NCBI GenBank assembly: GCA_017307955.1
Contig: JAFKFV010000020.1
Span: forward strand, 1 to 64,000
Direction of reading: 5' to 3'
Length of the DNA: 64,000 nucleotides
DNA from: Allobosea sp.
Lineage (GTDB): Bacteria > Pseudomonadota > Alphaproteobacteria > Rhizobiales > Kaistiaceae
Numbering within the stretch: position 1 is the stretch's first letter; each line of letters opens with the position of its first letter. Of this stretch, positions 10,408 to 19,578 are shown in pieces. A model generated the notes under the pieces. That model ran no database searches. It worked only from the letters and a program-made list of their open reading frames with translations, and had not been told where the DNA came from. The position numbers were made by a program, and so were the translations under genes.

Positions 10408-11160
10408 TCAAGCCTCGCGCCAGTCGCCCACCGCCGCCTGGACGAGGGCCAGCGCCGCCACCGCCGCGGTATCGGCACGCAGGATTCGCGGGCCGAGCGC
10501 GATCGATGTCACGAAGGGCAGCGATTTGAGCGTCGCGCGCTCCTCGGGCGAGAAGCCGCCTTCCGGCCCGATCAAGACCGCGAGCGGGCCGGGCGGCAGG
10601 GCTTTCAGCACCGCGATCGGATCCGCGCCCGCCTCGTCCTCGTCGCAGAAGACGATCCGCCGCCCGCCTTCCGCCTTTTCCCAGCCGGCGAGGCAGGCTT
10701 CGAGCGACAGGGGAGCGGTGATCTCCGGGATGGCGAGGATGCCGCACTGTTCCGCCGCTTCGATGGCGTTGGCGCGCAGCCGGTCCTCGTTGATCCGGCT
10801 CACCTGCGTGCGCCGCGTAATGACGGGCCTGAGCCGCGCCGCGCCCATCTCGACCGCCTTCTGCACCATGTAGTCCAGCCGTGCCTGCTTCAGCGGCGCG
10901 AAGAGATAGTCGAGCGTGCCGGCCGCGATCTGCGGCCGCGTCTCGCTCTCGACGGTGAGGCTGGCGCGCTTGCGCTCGCCGGCGAGGCGGGCGAGCCATT
11001 CGCCGTCGCGCCCGTTGAAGACGAGCACCGGCGCGCCGGCCGTCATGCGCAGCACATTGACGAGATAGTTCGCCTGGTCGCGGTCGAGCGAGATGCTGGC
11101 GCCGGCGGCGAGCGGGGCGTCGAGGAACAGCCTCTGGGTCGTGAAATCGTAGCGGGACAT
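10408..11160 (-). CDS. rsmE: 16S rRNA (uracil-1498-N3)-methyltransferase RsmE
   Basis: 250 residues, SPOUT-class methyltransferase. The N-terminal PUA-like part begins with YDFTTQRLFLDAP and contains HVLR-type NVLRMTAGAPVLVFNG. The SAM-binding trefoil knot is marked by LIGPEGGFSPEE and by ALGPRILRADTAAVAAL near the C-terminus. The enzyme methylates U1498 of 16S rRNA in the 30S subunit. The frame is open far upstream, but only because it runs antisense to xseA; the true start is the ATG at 11160. It is divergent from xseA. Confidence 0.95.
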   Translation of the reverse strand: MSRYDFTTQRLFLDAPLAAGASISLDRDQANYLVNVLRMTAGAPVLVFNGRDGEWLARLAGERKRASLTVESETRPQIAAGTLDYLFAPLKQARLDYMVQKAVEMGAARLRPVITRRTQVSRINEDRLRANAIEAAEQCGILAIPEITAPLSLEACLAGWEKAEGGRRIVFCDEDEAGADPIAVLKALPPGPLAVLIGPEGGFSPEERATLKSLPFVTSIALGPRILRADTAAVAALALVQAAVGDWREA

Positions 11161-11265
11161 GGCCGAGGGATAGTCGCCGCCGCGCTTGCCGGCAAGCACT
11201 CTGCGGCTTGACCCGCGGCGCGCAGCGCGGCAACCAGAGGCGACCATGCAGGGAGCGGAGCGCCT

Positions 11266-12813
11266 ATGGCCGAGCCTCAGTCCAACGTCGCCGAATTCTC
11301 CGTTTCCGAAATCTCGGCGGCCCTGAAGCGCACCGTCGAGGAGACCTTCGGCCATGTGCGCGTGCGCGGCGAGATCTCCGGCTATCGCGGTCCGCATTCC
11401 TCCGGCCATGCCTATTTCGCGCTGAAGGACGACCGCGCCCGGCTCGAGGCCGTCATCTGGCGCACGACCTTCGCCCGGCTCCGCTTCCGCCCCGAGGAGG
11501 GGATGGAGGTGATCGCCATCGGCAAGCTCACCACCTTCCCCGGCTCGTCGAAATACCAGATCGTCATCGAGGCGCTGGAGCCGGCCGGCATCGGTGCGCT
11601 GATGGCGCTGCTCGACGAGCGCCGCCGCCGGCTGGCCGCAGAGGGCCTGTTCGACGAGGCGCGCAAGCGGCCGATCCCCTACCTCCCGCGCGTCATCGGC
11701 GTCGTGACCTCGCCGACCGGCGCCGTCATCCGCGATATCCTGCATCGCCTTTCGGATCGCTTCCCCGTCCGCGTGCTGGTCTGGCCGGTGCGCGTGCAGG
11801 GCGAGACCTCGGCCGCCGAGGTCGCCGCCGCCATCGCCGGCTTCAATGCGCTGCCAGAAGGTGGCCCGATCCCGCGTCCGGATGTGCTCATCGTCGCGCG
11901 CGGCGGCGGCAGCCTCGAAGACCTTTGGGGCTTCAACGAGGAGGTCGTCGTGCGCGCGGCGGCCGCCTCGGACATTCCGCTCATCTCGGCAGTCGGCCAC
12001 GAGACCGACACGACGCTGATCGATTTCGCGAGCGACCTCCGCGCCCCGACGCCGACCGGCGCCGCCGAGATGGCGGTGCCGGTGCGGGCCGATCTCCTCG
12101 CGGCCGTGGCGACGCTTGGCGCGCGGCTGGAAGGCGCCGCCTTCCGCCAGCTCGAGACGCGGCGGCGCGAACTGCGCACCGCGACGCGCGGCCTGCCGCG
12201 GCTCGACGATCTCCTCGCGGTGCCGCGCCGCAGCTTCGACGAACTGGCGGCGCGCCTCTCCCGCTCGCTGCATGCCAACACGCTCGCCCATCGCGCAAGG
12301 CTCGGCCGTTCCGCCGCGCAGCTGACGCCGGCGACCCTGTCGCGCCGCCTGGAGCGCGCCGCCGACCGCCTCTCTTCGCTGGCTCAGCGGCAGGGACGGG
12401 CGCTCGAAACCCATGCCGAGCGCAAGCGGGCGCTCTATCTCCGCAGCGCCGGCCGCCTCCGCATCGCGCCGATCGCCGAGCGCCTCGGCCGTGGCCGCGA
12501 CCGTCTCGCCGAGATCGACGGCCGCACCGGCCGCGCCTTCATCCGCCTCGTCGAGCGGCAGCGCGACCGGCTCGACCGCGCCTGGCGCCTCGCCGACACG
12601 CTCTCCTATCGCAGCGTGCTCGCCCGCGGCTTCGCGCTGGTGACCGACGAGGCCGGCGCACCGATCCGCTCGGCCGCCGCCGTCACGACCGGCGACGCCC
12701 TCGCCATAGCCTTCGCCGACGGCAAGGTCGACGCCATCGCCTCCGGCGCCCCGGGCCGGCCGAAGGCCAAGGGCAAGCCCGCCAAGCCGGCGGGGCAGGG
12801 GAGCTTGTTTTAG
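11266..12813 (+). CDS. xseA: Exodeoxyribonuclease VII large subunit
   Basis: 515 residues. An N-terminal OB-fold DNA-binding domain (about 10-105, with VRGEISGYRGPHSSGHAYFALKD split by the usual SGHxYF pattern) precedes the catalytic Exonuc_VII_L domain. That domain has GVVTSPTGAVIRDI, VARGGGSLEDLWGFNEE and AVGHETDTTLIDFASD, all highly conserved. A helical coiled-coil region follows, and the C-terminus carries the GFALVTDEAG motif. With XseB it degrades single-stranded DNA in repair. The small subunit gene is not adjacent. The divergent rsmE neighbour is on the other strand. Confidence 0.96.
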   Translation: MAEPQSNVAEFSVSEISAALKRTVEETFGHVRVRGEISGYRGPHSSGHAYFALKDDRARLEAVIWRTTFARLRFRPEEGMEVIAIGKLTTFPGSSKYQIVIEALEPAGIGALMALLDERRRRLAAEGLFDEARKRPIPYLPRVIGVVTSPTGAVIRDILHRLSDRFPVRVLVWPVRVQGETSAAEVAAAIAGFNALPEGGPIPRPDVLIVARGGGSLEDLWGFNEEVVVRAAAASDIPLISAVGHETDTTLIDFASDLRAPTPTGAAEMAVPVRADLLAAVATLGARLEGAAFRQLETRRRELRTATRGLPRLDDLLAVPRRSFDELAARLSRSLHANTLAHRARLGRSAAQLTPATLSRRLERAADRLSSLAQRQGRALETHAERKRALYLRSAGRLRIAPIAERLGRGRDRLAEIDGRTGRAFIRLVERQRDRLDRAWRLADTLSYRSVLARGFALVTDEAGAPIRSAAAVTTGDALAIAFADGKVDAIASGAPGRPKAKGKPAKPAGQGSLF

Positions 12814-13015
12814 TCGCTCCCGCCCATCAAGCCGCATGGATTCACGAACGCCCAGATAGCGGCGCGCGGCGTCTCCCGGGGTGCGGAGAGGCCCCGTCCG
12901 GCTCGAAGCAGGTGGGCGGCCGTCGCTGGCATCAGGGGCTGCGAGACGCAGTGGCCAAAAGCTACAGATGTGCTATTCTGGATTGCAGGCTCATTTTCTG
13001 CACTTGGGGTAGCTC

Positions 13016-13369
13016 ATGGTGGAACCGATAGCCAGTCCGACGCCAATTCCGATTCAAGAGTTCGAGGGCGTAAAGACTCAGGATCCCGCGCTTTCCGGAG
13101 CCATAGCGCGGGCTTTGGCAAACGCGGAACTGCTGGTCGGCCGCAGTCGCGGCATTCAGGACATCTTCGGCGACGCGCGCCTTGGCCTCGCAGCCGTGAC
13201 CAGTCTTGCCGCGGCCAACAGTCTGCTGATGGCGGCCACGGCGGAATGCCAACTCGACAGTCCTCCCAGGGAGATCGACGTCGTCAATGGCCCCGGGGGC
13301 GACCTCATCCTTGTTTGTCGGCACAGCCCGTCGCACAAATGGAATCTGTCGGGCGGCATGCTGCCTTGA
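13016..13369 (+). CDS. Orphan small protein, first gene of a two-gene module
   Basis: 117 residues, family not recognised. The N-terminus is Pro-rich (residues 4-13), the middle is a helical Ala/Leu-rich part (about 25-80), and the C-terminus holds a Cys/His/Trp segment, LILVCRHSPSHKWNL. It has no signal peptide and no clear membrane span. Codon use looks less GC3-biased than in the flanking genes, which hints at transfer. The 3' end overlaps the next gene by 31 bases in another frame, so the two are probably coupled. The start ATG has a GGGG run a few bases upstream. Confidence 0.6.
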   Translation: MVEPIASPTPIPIQEFEGVKTQDPALSGAIARALANAELLVGRSRGIQDIFGDARLGLAAVTSLAAANSLLMAATAECQLDSPPREIDVVNGPGGDLILVCRHSPSHKWNLSGGMLP

Positions 13370-13977
13370 GCGCATTTCTTGGCCGTTCCCTGGAGGGACT
13401 TCCCGCGCTTTTTGGAGTGCTGCTGGGAATACTGATCTTTGCCGGTGGAGTGGATTGGGTGTTCGGTACCTTGTTGGTGCTCGCGGTGGCGGCGCTCTGC
13501 TGCACCGTTGGTTGCCAGCAGCTTCCATCGCGCCCCGCCATCGGTCGCTGGCTGATCGAAGCCTGGATCGTTTCAGCCGTGGGGGTGTCGGCGCTGGCCA
13601 CGGCCATACTGTTGTGGATCGGCCTTCAGCAACCGCCAGCCTGGCTCACCAGCCTCATTGGTCTGCAACCCGACGAGGTGAAGTCGGTGACGGCTGCCTT
13701 TGTCGGCGCCTTGGCTGCCTTTTTGGCCTTTGCCTGGACGAAGGATATCGGCGACGCCAAGGGCCCCTTCTGGCCAAGCACCCAGTTCAAGGCCGGATTT
13801 CGCAAGGTATCGATCGTCCTCGATCCGCCACCCCGTTCGGGCCGGCTTTACGAAGTGATGAACTCGGACTTTGCTCATAGCTACAATGGCGAGAAGACCA
13901 TCGATGGTTGGGGGTTTGGAGCACGCAGCCAACGCCTCAGCGAGTTTGAGGCAGCTCTGAAGCGCACTTCTCCGTGA
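13339..13977 (+). CDS. Orphan membrane protein, second gene of a two-gene module
   Basis: 212 residues from the internal ATG at 13339. The same frame is open back to 12970, but residues before this ATG are low-complexity shadow of the preceding gene. Four hydrophobic segments are visible, at about residues 17-35, 36-55, 75-98 and 112-132. A soluble C-terminal tail of about 80 residues follows (QFKAGFRKVSIVLDPPPRSG and onwards). No family was recognised. The overlap with the 117-residue gene suggests the products work together, for example as a membrane effector with a soluble partner, but nothing in the sequence proves this. Confidence 0.6.
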   Translation: MESVGRHAALSAFLGRSLEGLPALFGVLLGILIFAGGVDWVFGTLLVLAVAALCCTVGCQQLPSRPAIGRWLIEAWIVSAVGVSALATAILLWIGLQQPPAWLTSLIGLQPDEVKSVTAAFVGALAAFLAFAWTKDIGDAKGPFWPSTQFKAGFRKVSIVLDPPPRSGRLYEVMNSDFAHSYNGEKTIDGWGFGARSQRLSEFEAALKRTSP

Positions 13978-14068
13978 AGCCTTTGTAGCGGTTCACGACG
14001 GCTGGAGAGCGACGAAGCAAGAGATCAGCGCTCAACTTCGCTCGCGCTGCAGGGCCGAGGCCTGCTGA

Positions 14069-15736
14069 TCAGCCCTCTCCCCTCAGCCCGCTGATCGTCG
14101 CCGCCGGCGAGATCGCCTCCGGGTCGCTCTTCACATGCAGGATCGCCGGCAGGCCGCTGGCGACCGCGCGGGCGAAGGCGGCGGCGAAGTCGTCCGTGCG
14201 CTCCACCGTCTCGCCATGGCCGCCATAGGCCTTGGCGAGCGCCGCGAAATCGGGATTCCGGAGCGCCGTCGCCGAGACGCGGCCAGGATAGGCCCGCTCC
14301 TGATGGGCGCGGATGGTGCCATACATGCCGTTGTCGATGACGATGACGATCACCGCTGCGCCTTCCTGGACGGCGCTGGCGAATTCCTGCCCCGTCATCT
14401 GGAAGCAGCCGTCGCCGGCGAGCGCGACGACCATGCGCTCCGGATGGCGCAGCTTCGCCGCGATGGCTGCCGGCATACCGTAGCCCATCGAGCCCGAGGT
14501 CGGCGCCAGCTGCGTGCGGGGACCGCGGAAGCGGAAATAGCGGTGCAGCCAGCCAGCATAGTTGCCGGCGCCGTTGGTGACGATCGCGTCGGCGGGCAGG
14601 GCATCCCGCAGCATGCGGATCATGGCGCCGAGCTCGACGCCGGCCACCGCGCGCGGCGCCGGTTCGGACCAGGCGCGATAGGCGGCGTTGGCGGCGCGGG
14701 TCTCCGCGACCCAAGGGATCGAGACCGGCGGATGCACGACCTCGAGCTGCGCCGCGAAGCCGTTCGGCGTCGCATTGATGGCGAGCGTCGGGCGGTAGAC
14801 GCGGCCGAGCTCCTCGGCGCTGGCATGGACATGCACCAGTTTCTGCTTCGGCTCGGGCGCCTCGATCAGCGTATAGCCGGAGGACGGCACCTCGCTCATG
14901 CGCCCTCCGAGAAGGAGCAGCAGATCGGCGTTCCTGATCCGCGCCGCGAGCGCCGGATTGATGCCGAGCCCGATATCGCCGGCATAGTTCGGATGCTCGT
15001 GGTCGAAGAGCCCCTGGCGGCGGAACGAGACGCCAACCGGCAGGTCGAAGCGCTCCGCGAAGCGGCGAAGCGAGCCGACCGCCTTGTCGCTCCAGCGCGA
15101 TCCGCCGGCGATCACGAACGGGCGCTCCGCCGCCCAGAGCAGCTTCTGCAGCTGCGCCGTCTGCGTCAGCCCCGGATAGGTCTCGACCGGCTCGAAGGGG
15201 TGCGGCAGCGCCACGGTGGCGGTCTCGCGCAGCATGTCCTCGGGCAGCGCCAGCACGACCGGTCCCGGCCGGCCGGAGGTCGCAACATGGAAGGCGCGCG
15301 ACATGAGTTCGGGGATGCGCTCGGCGCTGTCGATCTCGGCCACCCATTTCGCGACCTCGCCGAACATGCGCCGGTAGTCGATCTCCTGGAAGGCCTCGCG
15401 CTCGCGGTGACCGCGCGCGATCTGCCCGACGAGGAGGATCATCGGCGTCGAATCCTGCCGCGCGATATGGAGGCCGGCGGCGGCGTTGGTCGCGCCCGGC
15501 CCGCGGGTGACGATGGCGACGCCCGGCCGGCCGGTCAGCTTGCCGTCGGCCTCTGCCATGATCGCCGCGCCGCCCTCGTGGCGGGCATTGACGACGGCGA
15601 TGCTCATGTCCTTGAGCGCGTCGAGCACGGCGAGGAAGCTCTCGCCCGGCACCGTGAACACCCGGTCGACGCCATTTTCGGCCAGCATGTCGGTGATGAG
15701 CTGGCCGCCGGTGCGCGGCGTTGCGGGCGAGGTCAA
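14069..15736 (-). CDS. Thiamine-diphosphate-dependent enzyme, acetolactate-synthase-like
   Basis: 555 residues from a TTG start preceded by GGAGTG. The three domains of the ThDP decarboxylase/acetolactate synthase superfamily are in order. The N-terminal Pyr domain has the catalytic Glu54 in ARHEGGAAIMAEADG, the central domain follows, and the C-terminal PP domain has the ThDP motif GDGCFQMTGQEFASAV ending in DN. This group is usually named acetolactate synthase catalytic subunit-like, but no regulatory subunit is nearby and the true 2-oxo acid substrate is not evident. Catabolic or oxalate/benzoylformate-type chemistry is also possible. The frame is open upstream of the chosen start without homology. 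Confidence 0.8.
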   Translation of the reverse strand: MTSPATPRTGGQLITDMLAENGVDRVFTVPGESFLAVLDALKDMSIAVVNARHEGGAAIMAEADGKLTGRPGVAIVTRGPGATNAAAGLHIARQDSTPMILLVGQIARGHREREAFQEIDYRRMFGEVAKWVAEIDSAERIPELMSRAFHVATSGRPGPVVLALPEDMLRETATVALPHPFEPVETYPGLTQTAQLQKLLWAAERPFVIAGGSRWSDKAVGSLRRFAERFDLPVGVSFRRQGLFDHEHPNYAGDIGLGINPALAARIRNADLLLLLGGRMSEVPSSGYTLIEAPEPKQKLVHVHASAEELGRVYRPTLAINATPNGFAAQLEVVHPPVSIPWVAETRAANAAYRAWSEPAPRAVAGVELGAMIRMLRDALPADAIVTNGAGNYAGWLHRYFRFRGPRTQLAPTSGSMGYGMPAAIAAKLRHPERMVVALAGDGCFQMTGQEFASAVQEGAAVIVIVIDNGMYGTIRAHQERAYPGRVSATALRNPDFAALAKAYGGHGETVERTDDFAAAFARAVASGLPAILHVKSDPEAISPAATISGLRGEG

Positions 15737-15867
15737 GGGGAAGCACTCCGGTGGCGGGACGACGAGCGCGAACTTAGCGAACTCCTCGAGCGCCCGGCAA
15801 GCGTCCGGCCCTGTTCGCGCCGCGAAGGCGCGCCTAGCATGGGCGCGAATCCCGAGGAGGCGTCCCC

Positions 15868-16767
15868 TTGCGCGCTCGCCCGCTCCGTTCCGTTCTCGCC
15901 ATCCTCGCGCTGGCGCTGATCCCGCTCGCGGCCTTCGCGGCCGGGGAGGGCGGCGCGCCCTTCCCGACCACCGAATTCGCAACCGGCGCCAAGGCCGCGA
16001 GCCTTTCCGATTCCGGCCTGTCGCTGCGGCTTTCCTATGAGCGGCGGCCGAAGCTCGACCCGGACCGCGACGTGCCGGTGCTGACGATCACCCGCAACGG
16101 CACGACGCTCCTGGAGACGATCGGCGTTCCCTCCGGCATGGATATGCCCGCGGCGGACGCCTCCATCGTGGAGATCGATCCCTATCGCCTCGGCAAGGAG
16201 GTCTATTTCGCCTCCTATTCCGGCGGCGCCCATTGCTGCACGCGGGTGGTCGTCGCCGAGGACGGGCCGAAGGGCTGGACGGCGATCCCGATCGGCAATT
16301 TCGATGGCGACGGCGATTATCTCGAGGATGTCGATGGCGACGGCGTCGCCGAGATCGCGACGCTCGACGATGCCTTCCTCTACGCCTTCGACTGCTATGC
16401 CTGCAGCGCGGCGCCGCTCGTCATCCATGCCGTGCGCGACGGCAAGGTGATCGATGTCAGCGCCGAGCCGCGCTTCCTTGCCGCGCATCAGCGCTGGCTG
16501 AACGAACTGGAGGATACCGGCGATCCGGAAACGCGCTGGTCCTCGCCCGGCTTCCTCGCCGGCTGGGTGGCGCAGAGCATCCGCGCCGGCTCCGGCGCCG
16601 CGGCCTATCAGGGGCTGCTCGATCACTGGGATGATGCCGCCGATGCCGGCGAAGAGATGTGCCTCAGCGGCGACGACCTCGACCGCTGCCCGCAATCCGA
16701 CCGCCGCGTCCTGAAATTCCCCGACCGGCTGAAGCTCTTCCTCGCCCGCCATGGCTATGTGCTTTGA
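15868..16767 (+). CDS. Exported protein with Asp-rich calcium-binding-like segment
   Basis: 299 residues from a TTG start with GAGGAGG upstream. A Sec signal peptide (about 1-24, ending AFA-AG) sends it out of the cytoplasm. Around residues 146-162 an FDGDGDYLEDVDGDGVAEI stretch resembles an FG-GAP or dockerin-like metal-binding loop pair. Several cysteines (HCCTR; FDCYACSA) suggest disulphides. The protein belongs to no family I can name; similar secreted proteins are annotated as hypothetical. It stands alone between the divergent ThDP enzyme and the WXXGXW protein. Confidence 0.65.
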   Translation: MRARPLRSVLAILALALIPLAAFAAGEGGAPFPTTEFATGAKAASLSDSGLSLRLSYERRPKLDPDRDVPVLTITRNGTTLLETIGVPSGMDMPAADASIVEIDPYRLGKEVYFASYSGGAHCCTRVVVAEDGPKGWTAIPIGNFDGDGDYLEDVDGDGVAEIATLDDAFLYAFDCYACSAAPLVIHAVRDGKVIDVSAEPRFLAAHQRWLNELEDTGDPETRWSSPGFLAGWVAQSIRAGSGAAAYQGLLDHWDDAADAGEEMCLSGDDLDRCPQSDRRVLKFPDRLKLFLARHGYVL

Positions 16768-16945
16768 GCGCGCGCCGGCTTTCAAGGGGGCTCTTTCGCT
16801 AGGCCTCGAAAAAACTCCGCGCCGCCGATCTTCCGCGCCGCCGATCTTCGCGCTGCCGTCGTGACGGAACGGCGCCGCTCCCGCGTATCATCGATCGGCG
16901 GGCCTATCGTGCGGCGAAAGCCGTGCGCGAACTGGAGGATGTGAC

Positions 16946-17278
16946 GTGACGCTTTCGAGACGATCCCTGCTGCGCGGGCTGTTCGCCGCCGCACTCGCGG
17001 CGCCGGCGGCGAGCCTCGTGCTTCCCGATGAGGCGGAGGCGCAATCGGGGCCGCCGCCCGGCCGGATGCATGCCCCGCCGCCGATGCGGCGCGAGCCGCT
17101 GCCGCCGCCGCGCCGCGGCTGGGTGTGGATCCCCGGTCACTGGACCTGGAGCCGTGGCCGCTATGTCTGGGTCTCGGGCCGCTGGGTGCGCGGCCGCCCC
17201 GGCTGGCGCTGGCGCCCGGCGCGCTGGGTCTGGCGCGGCGGCCGCTGGGTCTATGTGCCCGGCGCCTGGGTCCGCTGA
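16946..17278 (+). CDS. Exported tryptophan-rich WXXGXW repeat protein
   Basis: 110 residues from a GTG start, eight bases after GGAGG. A twin-arginine-like leader (SRRSLLRGLF) precedes a hydrophobic segment and an AEA-type cleavage site near residue 33. After a Pro-rich spacer, the second half is built from repeats of the form W-V/I-x-G-x-W (WVWIPGHW, YVWVSGRW, WVYVPGAW), as in the BcpO/YXWGXW repeat family of exported proteins. The role is unknown; repeats of this type are found in periplasmic and outer-membrane-associated proteins. Confidence 0.75.
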   Translation: MTLSRRSLLRGLFAAALAAPAASLVLPDEAEAQSGPPPGRMHAPPPMRREPLPPPRRGWVWIPGHWTWSRGRYVWVSGRWVRGRPGWRWRPARWVWRGGRWVYVPGAWVR

Positions 17279-17303
17279 CGGAAAGACGCGACGGGGGCGG
17301 CGC

Positions 17304-18317
17304 TCAGGCGCCGTCCACCACCTGGAAGCCGGCCCAGAACGGATCGCGATCGTCGACGAAGATCGTGTTGTAGCCGGTGACGCGCGCCCAGCCCTCTATG
17401 GTCGGGATGATCGCCGGCTTGCCGCCCACCGTCGTGGTGCCGGCGACGCGGCCGGTGAAGGTCGAGCCGATGATGCTCTCATGCACGAAGGCCTCGCCCT
17501 CCTTCAGCCGGCCGGTGGCGAAGAGCTGCGCGAGGCGGGCCGAGGTGCCGGTGCCGCAGGGCGAGCGGTCGATCGCCTTGTCGCCATAGAAGACGGCGTT
17601 GCGGGCCGAGGAGCCCTCGTTCTTCGGCTTGCCGGTCCACAGCACATGCGTCAGCCGGTTCAGCGCCGGATTCTCGGGATGCACGATCGAATGGCGCGCG
17701 TTGAAGGCGGCGCGCAGCTTCGGCGACAGGCGCACGATGTCCGACGGCTCGAGATCGGAGAGATCGGCATAGTTCGGCTGGCTCTCGACGATCGCGTAGA
17801 AATTGCCGCCATAGGCGACGTCGACGCTGAGCGTGCCGATGCCCTCGACCTCGACCTCATAGCCGCGCCCGAGCAGGAAGGACGGCACATTGGTGAGCGT
17901 GACGCTCTCCACATAGGGCCCGTTCTGGACATAGCGCGCCTCGACGAGGCCGGCCGGCGTCTCGAGCCGCAGCAGGCCCGGCGTCTTCGGCGTCACGAGG
18001 CCATGCTCGATGATCGTCGTCACCGTGCCGATCGTGCCATGGCCGCACATCGGCAGGCAGCCCGAGGTCTCGATGAACAGGATCGCCGTGTCATAGGCGT
18101 CGGAGGAGGGCGGGTAGAGGATCGAGCCCGACATCATGTCGTGGCCGCGCGGCTCGAAGCAGAGGCTCTTCCGGATCCAGTCGAACTCGGCGAGGAAATG
18201 CTGCCGCTTCTCGAACATGGTCGCGCCATGGAGGACCGGGATCGAGCCGCCCGTCACCACGCGCACCGGATTGCCGCAGGTATGGCCGTCGATGCAGAAG
18301 AACGAGTGGCGGGCCAT
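17304..18317 (-). CDS. 4-hydroxyproline 2-epimerase (proline racemase family)
   Basis: 337 residues. It interconverts trans-4-hydroxy-L-proline and cis-4-hydroxy-D-proline in the cytoplasm. Both catalytic cysteines are present: Cys91 in PMCGHGTIG and Cys254 in DRSPCGTGTSARLA. Two cysteines mark an epimerase; the related trans-3-hydroxyproline dehydratases have Thr at the second site. A strong GGAGG lies before the ATG. It is the last of three adjacent minus-strand genes (deaminase, D-amino-acid dehydrogenase, epimerase; two-base gap to the dehydrogenase) that match the HypD/HypO/HypRE steps known in Sinorhizobium. Confidence 0.9.
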   Translation of the reverse strand: MARHSFFCIDGHTCGNPVRVVTGGSIPVLHGATMFEKRQHFLAEFDWIRKSLCFEPRGHDMMSGSILYPPSSDAYDTAILFIETSGCLPMCGHGTIGTVTTIIEHGLVTPKTPGLLRLETPAGLVEARYVQNGPYVESVTLTNVPSFLLGRGYEVEVEGIGTLSVDVAYGGNFYAIVESQPNYADLSDLEPSDIVRLSPKLRAAFNARHSIVHPENPALNRLTHVLWTGKPKNEGSSARNAVFYGDKAIDRSPCGTGTSARLAQLFATGRLKEGEAFVHESIIGSTFTGRVAGTTTVGGKPAIIPTIEGWARVTGYNTIFVDDRDPFWAGFQVVDGA

Positions 18318-18319
18318 GG

Positions 18320-19564
18320 TCAGAACCTCCGGGCGAAGCGGGTGACGGAATAGGGGGCGGGATCGATCGAAGGCGCGCGGCCGGCGACGAGGTCGGCGAC
18401 GATTTCGGCGCTCGCCGCCGCCTGCGTCAAGCCGTAATGGCCATGGCCGAAGGCGTGGACGATGCGAGGATCGCGGCTCGCCGTCGAGATCACGGGCAGG
18501 GAGTCCGGGATCGACGGGCGGAAGCCCATCCAGCGCGTGCCGCCGGAAAGGTCGGCCTCGGGCAGGAAACGGCGGGCGCGGCCGAGAATGGCATCGACGC
18601 GGGCATAGTTGGGCGGCGCTTCCAGCCCGGCGAATTCGACGCTGCCGCCGATGCGGTCGCCGCTGTCGAGCGGGGTGGTGACGAAACCCTGGCCTTCATA
18701 CATCACCGGCCGCGTCAGGCCGAGCTGCCCCGCCGGCAGCGTGACATTGTAGCCGCGCTCGGTATCGAGCGGCACGGCATCGCCGACCGAGGCGGCGAGC
18801 GGCTTCGACCAGGCGCCGGCCGCGATCACCACGCGGTCATAGAGCGCGAGGCTGTCCATGCCGGTCACCAGCGCGACGGCATCCGCCTGCGGCTTCACCG
18901 CCACCACCTCCATCGTGAGGAGGCGGGCGCCGCGCTCGATGGCGACGCGGCCGAGATCGAGCGTCAGCGCCTTGGGGTCGGAAACGTGGCAGCCGCCGCC
19001 ATAGAGCGCGCCCTTGGCGGCCTTCGGCCCCAGCGCCGGCTCGAGCGCGACGAGCGCCTCGCGGTCGAGCCACTCGACATCGATGCCGAGTGATTTCTGG
19101 CGGGCGAGCAGCGTTTTCGCCGCGTCGGCCTCGGCGAGGCTCGGCCAGACGGAGAGGATGCCCTTGCGGCGCAGATGCCCCGTAAGGCCGAGCGCATTCA
19201 GCCGCCGCTCCCAGGCCGGCAGCGAGAGGCCGTTGAGCGCGGTGATGGCCCGCGTCGAATCTTCGATGCGCGCGCCCCGGCTCGCGGCGACGAAGCGCGC
19301 CAGGAAGGGCGCGAGCTTTGGCAGATAGGCGGGGCGGATCGAGAGCGGCCCGAGCGGATCGAGCAGCCAGCGCGGCATCTGCCGCCAGACCTTAGGCGAG
19401 GCCAGCGGCAGGATGTCCATATGCGCGATCCAGCCGGCATTGCCGGCGGAAGCACCCGCGGCGAGGCCGGCGCGGTCGAGCCAGTCGACCGCGTGGCCCT
19501 CGTCGAGGAGGGCGTGGACGCTGGCGGCGCCGACGAGGCCGCCGCCGATGACCGCGATGCGCAA
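18320..19564 (-). CDS. FAD-dependent D-amino-acid (cis-4-hydroxy-D-proline) dehydrogenase
   Basis: 414 residues from a TTG start. The FAD-binding Rossmann motif IAVIGGGLVGAAS is at the N-terminus; the DAO fold continues to the C-terminal RWMGFRPSIPDSLPVIS and FGHGHYGLTQA, which are typical of DadA/HypO enzymes. In this setting it should oxidise cis-4-hydroxy-D-proline to 1-pyrroline-4-hydroxy-2-carboxylate. No ATG fits the start; TTG at 19564 begins exactly at the Rossmann fold, while a CTG at 19582 would overlap the deaminase stop. The start is therefore uncertain by up to six codons. Confidence 0.87.
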   Translation of the reverse strand: MRIAVIGGGLVGAASVHALLDEGHAVDWLDRAGLAAGASAGNAGWIAHMDILPLASPKVWRQMPRWLLDPLGPLSIRPAYLPKLAPFLARFVAASRGARIEDSTRAITALNGLSLPAWERRLNALGLTGHLRRKGILSVWPSLAEADAAKTLLARQKSLGIDVEWLDREALVALEPALGPKAAKGALYGGGCHVSDPKALTLDLGRVAIERGARLLTMEVVAVKPQADAVALVTGMDSLALYDRVVIAAGAWSKPLAASVGDAVPLDTERGYNVTLPAGQLGLTRPVMYEGQGFVTTPLDSGDRIGGSVEFAGLEAPPNYARVDAILGRARRFLPEADLSGGTRWMGFRPSIPDSLPVISTASRDPRIVHAFGHGHYGLTQAAASAEIVADLVAGRAPSIDPAPYSVTRFARRF

Positions 19565-19578
19565 CGCCGCCGCCGCCG

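Noticed and set aside
11161..12837. Long upstream extension of the rsmE frame (809 codons in total)
   Set aside because: The extension is antisense to xseA. RsmE homology starts exactly at the ATG at 11160.
12970..13977. Single 335-codon gene across the orphan module
   Set aside because: The first 123 codons are Arg/Ser-rich shadow of the 117-residue gene. The membrane protein starts cleanly at an internal ATG.
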